Assembly (NCBI RefSeq): GCF_001514205.1
Contig: NZ_KQ948764.1
Coordinates: 381,882 to 445,881 of the forward strand
Direction of reading: 5' to 3'
DNA from: Streptomyces griseoruber
GTDB lineage: Bacteria > Actinomycetota > Actinomycetes > Streptomycetales > Streptomycetaceae
Length of the DNA stretch: 64,000 nt
The translations under genes and the position numbers were made by a program. Below are positions 1-7,671 of this stretch, in pieces. The notes under the pieces were generated by a model, which worked only from the letters and a program-made list of their open reading frames with translations, had not been told where the DNA came from and searched no databases. Numbering within the stretch: the stretch's first letter is position 1; each line of letters opens with the position of its first letter.

Positions 1-179
1 AGCAGCTCGTCCTTGCCGATCTGCTCCTTGTGGGCCATGCCCTCCTCGACCGTGTCGAACGTGCGTCCCTCGAAGAGGTCGGGGGTCCACACCTCGTGCC
101 CGGCGGCGCGCAGCCGGTCGGCCGCCGCGCGCACGGCCGGGCGCAGTCCGTAGGTCGAGTGAAAGAGCATGATGTTCAT
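1..179 (-). CDS. Dienelactone hydrolase family protein (N-terminal part only)
   Basis: The reading frame begins MNIMLFHSTYGLRPAV and runs off the left edge, so only the first 59 residues are present. The beginning, with a short beta strand, an HS.YG loop and then a segment containing GHEVWTPDLFEG, resembles dienelactone hydrolase-type alpha/beta hydrolases. The catalytic Cys/Asp/His lie beyond the window, so enzymatic activity cannot be judged. It is divergent from the mechanosensitive channel gene, with about 100 bp between the two starts. Confidence 0.7.
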   Translation of the reverse strand, partial: MNIMLFHSTYGLRPAVRAAADRLRAAGHEVWTPDLFEGRTFDTVEEGMAHKEQIGKDEL

Positions 180-277
180 GCGCCCATGGTGCCAGCCCGC
201 ACCGACAACGCCGTGTGTGCGTCTCTGCACGGAAGTCACATGTTCAAGGCCCCGCCCGCCCGGTTACTTTCGGGGGC

Positions 278-1369
278 ATGGAGAACCTGATCCGCCCCGT
301 GATCGTGGTCGGCGGTTCGGTCCTGCTGACCGTCCTCATCGGCTGGGCCACCGACCTACTGCTGCGCAAGGCCGACGCCCGGCACGGTGAGACACCGCTG
401 TGGGGGCTGCTGCGGCGCGGCCGCATCCCGTACCAGCTGGTGCTGTGCGCGGCCCTGCTGAGAGGCTCGTACGACCAGGCGAAGCTGCTGGAGGACCATC
501 GCACCGGCGTCGGCCAGGCGCTCACCCTGGTGCTGATCGGCTCGGTGGCCTGGCTGGTGATCCGGATCGCGGCGGCGGTCGTGGAGACGTCGTACTCCCG
601 CTACGCGCGCGCGCACCGCGATCCGGCGCGGGTGCGGCGGGTGCGGACCCAGGTGTCGCTGATCATGCGGGTGGTGTCGGCCGTCGTCGGGGTGATGGCG
701 GTGGCGGCGATGCTGCTGACGTTCCCGGCGATGCGGGCGGCGGGCGCCTCGCTGCTGGCCTCGGCCGGCATCCTCGGCATCGTGGCCGGCGTGGCCGCCC
801 AGTCGACGCTGAGCAATATGTTCGCGGGGCTCCAGATCGCCTTCGGCGACATGGTGCGCATCGGCGACACGGTCGTGGTGGACGGCGAGTGGGGCACCGT
901 CGAGGAGATCACGCTGACCTTCCTGACGGTGCGGACCTGGGACGAGCGCCGGATCACCATGCCGGTGTCGTACTTCACCTCCAAGCCGTTCGAGAACTGG
1001 TCGCGCGGCACCCCGCAGATGACCGGCATCGTCTACTTCCACGTCGACCACACGGCGCCGGTGGACGTGATGCGCGAGAAGCTGCGGGACATCCTGCGCG
1101 CGTGCCCGGCCTGGGACGGCCGCGCCTGCGGGCTGGACGTCACGGACACCACCCCGAACACCATGCAGGTGCGGGCCCTGGTCACGGCGAAGGACGCCGA
1201 CGACATCTGGAAGGTCCGGGTCACGGTCCGCGAGCAGATGGTCCGCTGGCTGGCCAAGGAGCACCCGTACGCGCTGCCGCGCGTCAACACGGCGGACGCG
1301 ACGCCTCCGCCGGCCCGGCTCCCCGGCCAGTCCTCCTCCTCGGACGGGGCCGCGGCGCGTCACCCATGA
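278..1369 (+). CDS. MscS-family mechanosensitive ion channel protein
   Basis: A membrane protein of 363 residues. Hydrophobic segments lie near residues 6-28, 78-100, 130-152 and 157-178. The last is the Gly/Ala-rich pore-lining helix (GILGIVAGVAAQSTLSN), followed by the MscS beta domain (AFGDMVRIGDTVVV, then EWGTVEEI). Such channels open under membrane tension and release solutes on hypo-osmotic shock. An in-frame ATG lies 63 bp upstream, but the start at MENLIRPV is preferred because a G-rich Shine-Dalgarno-like stretch lies just before it and the extra residues are not membrane-like. It converges on the SDR gene with only 9 bp between the stops. Confidence 0.88.
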   Translation: MENLIRPVIVVGGSVLLTVLIGWATDLLLRKADARHGETPLWGLLRRGRIPYQLVLCAALLRGSYDQAKLLEDHRTGVGQALTLVLIGSVAWLVIRIAAAVVETSYSRYARAHRDPARVRRVRTQVSLIMRVVSAVVGVMAVAAMLLTFPAMRAAGASLLASAGILGIVAGVAAQSTLSNMFAGLQIAFGDMVRIGDTVVVDGEWGTVEEITLTFLTVRTWDERRITMPVSYFTSKPFENWSRGTPQMTGIVYFHVDHTAPVDVMREKLRDILRACPAWDGRACGLDVTDTTPNTMQVRALVTAKDADDIWKVRVTVREQMVRWLAKEHPYALPRVNTADATPPPARLPGQSSSSDGAAARHP

Positions 1370-1378
1370 CACGGGGCC

Positions 1379-2119
1379 TCAGTTGCCGCGTTCGGCGCCG
1401 CCGTTGACCTGGACGACCTGCGAGGTGATGTGCGCGGCGCCGGGCGAGGCGAGCCAGTGCAGGGTGGCGGCGACGTCCCCGGGCGTCCCCGCCCGCCCGT
1501 CGAAGGTCTCGCCCACCAGCCGCTCGCGCCGGGCGGGGTCGATGGCCTCGCCGAAGAACCCGGTGTCCTCGATGTAGCCGGGCGCGACGGTGTTGGCGGT
1601 GATCCCGCGCGGACCCAGCTCCCGGGCGAGATCGCGGGCGTACGGGTGCAGCGCGGCCTTGGCACCGGCGTACGCCCCGCTCCCGGACCCGCGGTAGGCG
1701 GCGATGGAGCTGACGAACAGCACCCGTCCGCCCGGGGAGGCGAGCCGGTCCTTGAGGGCCTCGGTGAGGAGGGCGGCGGTGAGGGTGTTGATCCGGAAGT
1801 TCACGGTCCAGTGGTGAAAGACCCGGTCCAGCGGGTCCTCGCTGTCGCTCGGCGGCTCCAGATGCCCGGCGCCACCCGCACTGTGCACGAGCACGTCGAC
1901 GGTCCCGAACTCCTGCGCGACGAACCGCGCGACCCCTCTGACCTCCTCCGGCTCGCTGAGATCGGCGGCATGGGCCAACGCCCCGTCGACCCCCGCCCTC
2001 TCCAGCACCTCGATCCGCCGCCCGAGCAACAGCACCCGATCGCCGTCGGCCGCGAACACCCGCGCCGCGGCAAGCCCGATCCCCGTACCACCACCGCTGA
2101 TCACCACGTTGCGTGCCAT
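1379..2119 (-). CDS. SDR family NAD(P)-dependent oxidoreductase
   Basis: A classical short-chain dehydrogenase of 246 residues, the usual family length. The cofactor-binding GGGTGIG motif is at residues 9-15, the structural Ser follows in FVSSIAAYRG, and the active-site YxxxK appears as YAGAK. A C-terminal VNGG turn is also typical. The cytosolic enzyme oxidises or reduces an alcohol/carbonyl substrate that cannot be predicted from sequence. It lies just downstream of the antiporter gene on the same strand (gap about 70 bp) and may be co-transcribed. Confidence 0.88.
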   Translation of the reverse strand: MARNVVISGGGTGIGLAAARVFAADGDRVLLLGRRIEVLERAGVDGALAHAADLSEPEEVRGVARFVAQEFGTVDVLVHSAGGAGHLEPPSDSEDPLDRVFHHWTVNFRINTLTAALLTEALKDRLASPGGRVLFVSSIAAYRGSGSGAYAGAKAALHPYARDLARELGPRGITANTVAPGYIEDTGFFGEAIDPARRERLVGETFDGRAGTPGDVAATLHWLASPGAAHITSQVVQVNGGAERGN

Positions 2120-2187
2120 GATCCGAGGCTAACGAGGGGGCCCCGTGAAGGCATGCCGGTTCACACGACTGCCACGCGGGGGGCAGA

Positions 2188-3774
2188 TCATCGCAGGCTA
2201 CGCACGTCCAGCTGACGCAGCACCCGGTCCACCACCTCCGGATCCGCCCCCACCTCACCGCGCGCCGCCAGCACCTCGTGCCGGGCCGCGCTCAACAGCT
2301 CCCCCTGGATCCGCCGCACCCGCTTCAGCCTCCGCACCCGCTTCTCATGCCCCTCCCGCCGCTCCTCCTCCCCCATCTCCGGACTGATCCGCACCCCGAT
2401 CTCGAACGCCCGCCGCAGCAGCTGCTCGCTCAGCTCCTCCGGCAGCTCCTCCACCTCCTCGATCTCCCGCAGCCTGCGCTTCGCCGCCTTCGCCGCCCGC
2501 ACCGCCAGCTCCCGCTCGAACGCCTTCTCCCGCTCGGTGTCGGCCCGCACCCCGAGCCGTTTCACCAGCCACGGCAGGGTGAGCCCCTGGAGCACCAGCG
2601 TCGCCATGATCACCCCGAACGCGACGAAGACGATCTCGTCCCGATCGGGAAACGCGTCCCCCGCCTCCGTCTCCAGCGGAATCGCCAGTGCCAGCGCGAC
2701 CGACGCCACCCCCCGCATCCCGGACCACCACATGATCACGGTCTCCCGCCAGCTGAGCGGGATGTCCTCGTCGTAGTCCCGCCGCGCGTGCAGCCGTTTC
2801 GTCAGCCAGGTCGCCGGCAACAGCCACGCCAGCCGTACGACGATCACCACGGCCGCGACGATCCCGGCCCAGCCGAGCATCTCGCCCCAGCGCCCGGACG
2901 CCGTACGGATCGCGTTGTGCAGTTCGAGCCCGATCAGCCCGAACGCCACCCCTGTCACCAGCGTGTCGACGATGTCCCAGAAGGCGTGCCCGGCGAGCCG
3001 GGTCAGCACGTCGTCGGGGTCGGTGGCGTACTCCGCGAGGAACAGCGCGCAGGTCAGCACGGCGAGCACACCGGAGCCGTGCAGCTCCTCGGCCAGCACG
3101 TAGGCGGCGTACGGCACGAGCAGGGTGAGCCCGATCTGGAGGGTCGCGTCGCCGAGCAGATCGAGCAGCCGGTTGGCGCCCCAGCCGAGCCCGACGCCCA
3201 CGGCGACCGCGACCACGGCGGACAGCACCAGCTCCAGGGCCGCCTCGCCGGGCACGAACTCGCCGCTGACGGCGGCGGCGATCGCCACGTGGTACAGGAC
3301 GATGGCCGTCACGTCGTTGAACAGTCCCTCGCCCTCCAGGATGGAGACGAGCCGGCGGGGCAGCCCGAGCTGTCCGGCGACGGCGGTCGCGGCCACCGGG
3401 TCGGGCGGCGCGACCAGGGCGCCCAGCGCGACGGCGGCGGCGACCGGCAGCCCGGGGATCACCGAGTGGGCGACGGCGGCCACACAGACCGTGGTGACGA
3501 ACACCAGTGCCACGGCGAGCAGGAAGATGGGCCGTTTGTTGGCGGCGAACTGCCGCCACGAGGTGCGCCGTACGGCCGCGTAGAGCAGCGGCGGCAGCAC
3601 CAGGGGCAGGATCAGGTCCGGCGGGACGTCGACGTTGGGCACGAAGTCCAGGACCGCGAGGACGATCCCGAGCAGGGTCATCAGCACCGGCGACGGCAGC
3701 CCGAACCGGTCCCCGACCGGGACACTCACCACGGCCCCGAGCAACAGCACGAACAGCAGGGCCAACTGGTCCAC
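2188..3774 (-). CDS. Na+/H+ antiporter (CPA1/NhaP type)
   Basis: A protein of 528 residues with about 12 hydrophobic segments in its first 410 residues and a charged, helical cytoplasmic tail rich in Arg/Glu. Features of cation:proton antiporters of the CPA1 family include the APPDPVAATAV segment and LFNDVTAIVLYH, where the Asn-Asp pair is the expected ion-binding site. It probably exchanges Na+ (or K+) for protons across the cytoplasmic membrane. The start MDQLALLF puts the first membrane helix right at the N-terminus. Family assignment is good; ion specificity is not determinable. Confidence 0.88.
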   Translation of the reverse strand: MDQLALLFVLLLGAVVSVPVGDRFGLPSPVLMTLLGIVLAVLDFVPNVDVPPDLILPLVLPPLLYAAVRRTSWRQFAANKRPIFLLAVALVFVTTVCVAAVAHSVIPGLPVAAAVALGALVAPPDPVAATAVAGQLGLPRRLVSILEGEGLFNDVTAIVLYHVAIAAAVSGEFVPGEAALELVLSAVVAVAVGVGLGWGANRLLDLLGDATLQIGLTLLVPYAAYVLAEELHGSGVLAVLTCALFLAEYATDPDDVLTRLAGHAFWDIVDTLVTGVAFGLIGLELHNAIRTASGRWGEMLGWAGIVAAVVIVVRLAWLLPATWLTKRLHARRDYDEDIPLSWRETVIMWWSGMRGVASVALALAIPLETEAGDAFPDRDEIVFVAFGVIMATLVLQGLTLPWLVKRLGVRADTEREKAFERELAVRAAKAAKRRLREIEEVEELPEELSEQLLRRAFEIGVRISPEMGEEERREGHEKRVRRLKRVRRIQGELLSAARHEVLAARGEVGADPEVVDRVLRQLDVRSLR

Positions 3775-3843
3775 GGGCGGCGCTCCGGACGGCTAGACGA
3801 TCAAGGGCATCCAGACGTCCAGCCTCGCACGCGCCACCGGTCG

Positions 3844-4317
3844 CTAGAGAGAACGCCGCATGGACCGGTGCGGAATCCCCGCCTCCAGCTCCTCGGGGCC
3901 GTACGCCGCGTACCCCAGCCGTTCGTAGAAGCCGAGGGCCTGGGTCTGCGCGTGCAGGTCGACGGCCGTCAGCCCCCGCGCGCGTGCCGCCTCCTCGATG
4001 GCCCGCACCAGCGCGACCCCGACGCCGAGCCCGCGTGCCTCCCGCGCGACGGCCAGCCGCCCCAGCGACCCGACCGCCGGGTCGCCGCCGGTGCGCTCCG
4101 CGGCCGCCGCGCCGAAGAGCAGCCGCCCCGTCCCCAGCGGTACGCCATCCTCACGGACCGCCAGCACATGCACCGCGCCGGCGTCGTGCTCGTCGTACTC
4201 CAGGTCCTCCGGGACGCCCTGCTCGCGGACGAAGACCTCCTTGCGCACCGCACGGCACGCCTCCAGGTCGGCGGGGTCCCCGGCGACGCGCACCGAGTAA
4301 GCGGGCGTGCCGCTCAT
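3844..4317 (-). CDS. GNAT family N-acetyltransferase
   Basis: A 157-residue acetyl-CoA-dependent N-acetyltransferase, a normal single-domain GNAT length. The N-terminal segment with [16 protein letters not shown] is typical of the ElaA/YjcF-like subgroup. The acetyl-CoA-binding loop appears as [11 protein letters not shown], and the C-terminal strand carries FYERLGY. The start ATG overlaps the stop of the pseudouridine synthase gene by 4 bp (ATGA), indicating translational coupling. The acceptor substrate is unknown. Confidence 0.85.
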   Translation of the reverse strand: MSGTPAYSVRVAGDPADLEACRAVRKEVFVREQGVPEDLEYDEHDAGAVHVLAVREDGVPLGTGRLLFGAAAAERTGGDPAVGSLGRLAVAREARGLGVGVALVRAIEEAARARGLTAVDLHAQTQALGFYERLGYAAYGPEELEAGIPHRSMRRSL

Positions 4318-5258
4318 CCGTAGGTCTCCTCGCGGACCTGGTCCAGGGCCTTCTCCAGGTCGGCCGGGTAGTCGCTGGCGAACTCCACCCACTGCCCGTC
4401 GCCGGGGTGCTCGAAGCCCAGCCGTACGGCGTGCAGCCACTGGCGGGTCAGCCGCAGCCGCTTGGCGAGCGTCGGGTCGGCGCCGTAGGTCAGGTCGCCG
4501 ACGCAGGGGTGGCGGTGGGCGGACATGTGGACGCGGATCTGGTGCGTGCGGCCGGTCTCCAGCTTCACGTCCAGCAGGGAGGCCGCGCGGAACGCCTCGA
4601 TCAGGTCGTAGTGCGTGACGGAGGGCTTGCCGTCGGCGGTGACCGCCCACTTGTAGTCGTGGTTCGGGTGCCGGCCGATGGGCGCGTCGATGGTGCCGCT
4701 GGTCGGGTCCGGGTGGCCCTGGACGAGCGTGTGGTAGCGCTTGTCGACCGTGCGCTCCTTGAACTGGCGCTTGAGCGAGGTGTACGCCCGCTCCGACTTG
4801 GCGACCGCCATCAGGCCCGACGTGCCCACGTCGAGGCGGTGGACGATGCCCTGGCGCTCGGCGGCGCCGGAGGTGGAGATCCGGTAGCCGGCTGCGGCGA
4901 GCCCGCCGATGACGGTGGGGCCGCTCCAGCCGGGCGACGGGTGCGCGGCCACGCCCACCGGCTTGACGATCACGACCACGTCGTCGTCGTCGTGCACGAT
5001 CTCCATGCCCTCGACGGGCTCCGCGACGATCTGCACCGGTGCGGGCGCCTGGGGCATCTCGACCTCGAGCCAGGCCCCGCCGTGCACCCGCTCGGACTTG
5101 CCGACCACCGAGCCGTCGACCGAGACCTTCCCCGCCGCGGCGAGCTCAGCGGCCTTCGTACGGGAGAAGCCGAACATGCGGGAGATGGCGGCGTCGACGC
5201 GCTCGCCCTCCAGACCGTCCGGCACGGGCAGGGTGCGGATCTCGGGAATCGTGCTCAC
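4314..5258 (-). CDS. RluA-family pseudouridine synthase
   Basis: A 314-residue enzyme that isomerises uridine to pseudouridine in RNA, most likely 23S rRNA (RluD-like, because it sits beside lspA as in many bacteria). An S4 RNA-binding domain lies at about residues 15-75. The catalytic domain contains [13 protein letters not shown], whose Asp is the catalytic nucleophile, and later [10 protein letters not shown]. The GTG start ([10 protein letters not shown]) is chosen because it directly precedes the S4 domain; a longer in-frame ATG 51 bp upstream would add an unlikely leader and reach the lspA spacer. Its stop overlaps the following acetyltransferase start. Confidence 0.9.
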   Translation of the reverse strand: MSTIPEIRTLPVPDGLEGERVDAAISRMFGFSRTKAAELAAAGKVSVDGSVVGKSERVHGGAWLEVEMPQAPAPVQIVAEPVEGMEIVHDDDDVVVIVKPVGVAAHPSPGWSGPTVIGGLAAAGYRISTSGAAERQGIVHRLDVGTSGLMAVAKSERAYTSLKRQFKERTVDKRYHTLVQGHPDPTSGTIDAPIGRHPNHDYKWAVTADGKPSVTHYDLIEAFRAASLLDVKLETGRTHQIRVHMSAHRHPCVGDLTYGADPTLAKRLRLTRQWLHAVRLGFEHPGDGQWVEFASDYPADLEKALDQVREETYG

Positions 5259-5301
5259 CCGTCGAGTATGCCGGACGGCTCCGACCGCCCCGTACGGGCC
5301 T

Positions 5302-5310
5302 GTGGACAAC
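5302..5310 (-). promoter_or_regulatory. DnaA-box-like 9-mer
   Basis: The complement reads TTGTCCACA, identical to the preferred streptomycete DnaA box as I recall it. It is a single isolated copy in the 75-bp spacer between lspA and the pseudouridine synthase gene. It could titrate DnaA or influence the downstream gene, or be a chance match. Confidence 0.3.
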
Positions 5311-5333
5311 CCGGGCGGGGCCCCGCGGCGGAA

Positions 5334-5942
5334 TCAGTCCTTGTGGACGGTCCCGTCCGGGTCCAGCCCCTTGAAGGACAGCAGCACGATCAGGATGCCG
5401 CCGCACACGATCGCCGAGTCGGCGAGGTTGAACACCGCGAAGTGCTTCGGCGCGATGAAGTCGACGACCGCGCCCTCGAAGACACCGGGCGAGCGGAAGA
5501 TCCGGTCGGTGAGATTGCCCAGCGCACCGCCCAGCAGCAGGCCCAGCGCGATCGCCCAGGGCAGGCTGTAGAGCTTGCGGGCGAGCCGCGCGATGACCAC
5601 GATCACCGCGGTCGCGATGACGGTGAAGATGATCGTGAAGGCCTCGCCGAAACCGAAGGCCGCGCCCGCGTTGCGGATGGCCTCGAACCTCAGCCAGTCC
5701 CCGATGATCTCGATCGGCGCGTGGTGCTCCAGTCTGGCGACCACGATCATCTTGCTGACCAGGTCGATGGCGTACGCGAACGCGGCGACGGCGAAGAGCA
5801 CGGCGATGCGGCGCTTGCCCCTGGGCCGCGCCTCGGTGCTCTCCTGCCCGTCCGGGAGGTCCGGGCCGGACGACTGCTCCGGCTCGGCTCCTGCCGCCTC
5901 TGGGATGTCCGGCGTACCGATGATGCGCTCCGCCTCTGCCAC
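5334..5942 (-). CDS. lspA: Signal peptidase II (prolipoprotein signal peptidase)
   Basis: This membrane aspartyl protease of 202 residues removes the signal peptide from diacylglyceryl-modified prolipoproteins. Four hydrophobic helices are visible after a hydrophilic N-terminal extension of about 45 residues. Conserved family blocks are present: [12 protein letters not shown], then GNLTDRIF with one catalytic Asp, and [10 protein letters not shown] with the other. The GTG start is supported by a GAGGG Shine-Dalgarno about 7 nt upstream. It lies between the DksA-like gene and the pseudouridine synthase gene on the same strand, so the three may be co-transcribed. Confidence 0.95.
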   Translation of the reverse strand: MAEAERIIGTPDIPEAAGAEPEQSSGPDLPDGQESTEARPRGKRRIAVLFAVAAFAYAIDLVSKMIVVARLEHHAPIEIIGDWLRFEAIRNAGAAFGFGEAFTIIFTVIATAVIVVIARLARKLYSLPWAIALGLLLGGALGNLTDRIFRSPGVFEGAVVDFIAPKHFAVFNLADSAIVCGGILIVLLSFKGLDPDGTVHKD

Positions 5943-6009
5943 GTGAGTCCCTCAACCTAGGTACCTGACTGAGGACGAGGGTACGACACGCCCCCGCACC
6001 GGCACGCGA

Positions 6010-7068
6010 TCAGTACCGGCGCTCTTGTTTCTGCTTGCACTCGACGCACAGCGTGGCGCGGGGGAAGGCCTGCATCCGGGCCTTGCCGATGGCCTTGCCG
6101 CAGTTCTCGCACAGGCCGTACGTACCGGCGTCCAGCCGCTCCAGGGCGTGCTCGGTCTGGATCAGCATCTCGCGCGCGTTGGCGGCCAGCGCCAGTTCGT
6201 GCTCGCGCGTGATGTTCTTCGTCCCGGTGTCCGCCTGGTCGTCGCCGGCGCCGTCCCCGGAGTCCCGCATCAGCCCCACCAGGGCCGTCTCGGAGGAGAC
6301 CAGCTCGGCCCGCAGCCGCTCCATCTCGGACTGCAGCTCGGTGCGGGCCTCCTCGACCTCCTCGGGGGTCCAGGGCTCCTCTCCGGGGCGTACCGCGAGC
6401 TCGCCCGGTTCCACCGCGGCGAGGCGCGCCTTGGGAACGGCGGTCGTCGCCGCCGTGGCCGTGCCAGGAGTCTTCTTCGCAACCACTGTCGTGGCTCCCG
6501 TCTGCTCCGCGGCCGTGGCCGCGCCCACCTTCTTGGCCGTGCTCTTCTTTCCCGCACCCGCCGCTGCCACGCCCTCGGCGTCCGCGGCCCTGCCGCCGGC
6601 GACCGTCTTCCTGCCGGCCGCCTTCTTCGCGGCCGCCTTCTTGGCGGCCGTCCCGGAAGCGCCCGCCTTCTTGGCAGCCGCCTCCTTCTTGGCGGTCGCC
6701 CCAGGGGCGGCCGCCTTCCCGCCGGCCGCCTCGGAGGCAGCCGTTTTCCCTCCGGCCGCCTCGGAAGCAGCCGCCTTCTTTGCTGCGGCCGCCCCGGAAG
6801 CAGCCGCCTTCTTGGCGGCCGCCCTGGGAGCGGCCGTCCTGTCGGCGGTCGCCTTCTTCCCCGCCCCCGCGGCACCGGCCTCCCGCGCGGCGGCAGGCTT
6901 GCCCCGGGGAGACGTCTCCCCGGTGGTCCTCCTGGCGGGGCTCTTGCGCCCTGCCGGCTTCTTGGCAGCGCCTTTCACGGCATCTGCCGACCGTGCGGCC
7001 CTCGCCTGCGCCGCCGGCTTGTCGGCAGTCACCTTCGGCTTCTCGGCAGTGGTCTTCTTCGCCACCAT
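6010..7068 (-). CDS. TraR/DksA-type zinc-finger protein with histone H1-like Lys/Ala-rich N-terminal region
   Basis: The protein has 352 residues. Roughly residues 1-225 are low-complexity, dominated by AAKK/AAGKK/AGKK patterns like histone H1 or HU tails. The C-terminal 120 residues are a DksA/TraR domain: a helical hairpin (EVEEARTELQSEMERL) and a four-Cys zinc finger at C320, C323, C341 and C344 (CENC and CVEC). DksA-type proteins bind in the RNA polymerase secondary channel; the basic tail suggests additional nucleic-acid binding (inference). The ATG is preceded by an AAGGGG Shine-Dalgarno. The longer frame continuing antisense through ileS is not coding. Confidence 0.85.
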   Translation of the reverse strand: MVAKKTTAEKPKVTADKPAAQARAARSADAVKGAAKKPAGRKSPARRTTGETSPRGKPAAAREAGAAGAGKKATADRTAAPRAAAKKAAASGAAAAKKAAASEAAGGKTAASEAAGGKAAAPGATAKKEAAAKKAGASGTAAKKAAAKKAAGRKTVAGGRAADAEGVAAAGAGKKSTAKKVGAATAAEQTGATTVVAKKTPGTATAATTAVPKARLAAVEPGELAVRPGEEPWTPEEVEEARTELQSEMERLRAELVSSETALVGLMRDSGDGAGDDQADTGTKNITREHELALAANAREMLIQTEHALERLDAGTYGLCENCGKAIGKARMQAFPRATLCVECKQKQERRY

Positions 7069-7364
7069 GGCCGCGGCCCCTTCACATATGGTGATCTTGC
7101 GCGCGAATCGTGCTGGGACGATAAATCGACTTGAGAGCCGCGGCAACGGGGCACACCGCCGAAATCGCCCGCCTCGCGCACGCCACGCGGTCGGCCTGCC
7201 TGCGTTGTGCCCAGCTCCCCGACGGGTAATCCGCCCGGCCGACCGCCCCGGAACCCGGACACGCGTACCCCGCCCCGGGGCCACCAATCGGGTCACCCCG
7301 CGCCGGTCCGCCCGCCGCGCCCGCGGACCGCGAAAACCGGTCGGCCGCTGTCCGTGCGGCGCCG
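7069..7364. other. Intergenic region between the DksA-like gene and the ileS leader
   Basis: This divergent spacer should carry the minus-strand promoter of the DksA-like gene and the upstream part of the ileS promoter. It has an AT-richer patch near 7080-7130 close to the DksA-like start. I see no credible coding frame and no strong terminator or repeat. Confidence 0.5.
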
Positions 7365-7370
7365 TACACT
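7365..7370 (+). promoter_or_regulatory. Putative -10 element for the ileS leader transcript
   Basis: TACACT fits the TAnnnT pattern of a housekeeping -10 hexamer. It lies a few bases before the start of the recognisable T-box leader, which is the position expected for its promoter. No good -35 hexamer was found at 17 +/- 1 bp, so the call is tentative. Confidence 0.35.
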
Positions 7371-7377
7371 GGGCGGA

Positions 7378-7664
7378 GCGAAAAGCGTGGATGGGGACGA
7401 GTAGCGACGTACGCAGCCCAGAGCGACCCGGGGACGGTGGAAGCCCGGGGGCGAGCGCGACGTGAAGATCACCCCGGAGCCGCCGGAGGAAAGCCCGCGC
7501 AGGGCGAGTAGAACCGGCATCGCGACCCCAATGAGGGGGCTCACCGGAGCGCAGGGCGCACCGGAGGGCCAAGGAGGGTGGTACCGCGGGAGCGCGCCGC
7601 ACACGGCGTAGACGGACAGCAAGGCTCTCGTCCCTCCGACGGAAGGCAGTACGTCCGCCGGAGG
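7378..7664 (+). promoter_or_regulatory. T-box leader RNA controlling ileS (translational type)
   Basis: The conserved T-box AGGGTGGTACCGCG is at 7575-7588. A candidate isoleucine specifier codon ATC is at 7468-7470, inside GTGAAGATCACC. Downstream, two structures compete. The tRNA-stabilised fold pairs 7573-7578 with 7632-7637 (GGAGGG/CCCTCC) and 7587-7593 with 7624-7630. The alternative hairpin pairs 7633-7643 with 7654-7664 (10 of 11 pairs) and buries the ileS Shine-Dalgarno GGAGG. They share bases 7633-7637. No poly-U terminator is present, so uncharged tRNA-Ile should turn on translation rather than transcription, as known for actinobacterial ileS leaders. Confidence 0.88.
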
Positions 7665-7671
7665 AAGATCG

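Noticed and set aside
2278..5960. Long plus-strand frames opposite the antiporter, pseudouridine synthase and lspA genes
   Set aside because: They are rich in Arg/Pro/His/Gly, have no recognisable motifs and mirror genes with clear family signatures on the other strand.
6480..6960. Repeated GCC/GGC-rich units as a CRISPR or minisatellite array
   Set aside because: The repeats encode the Lys/Ala-rich tail of the DksA-like protein and have no spacer-repeat structure.
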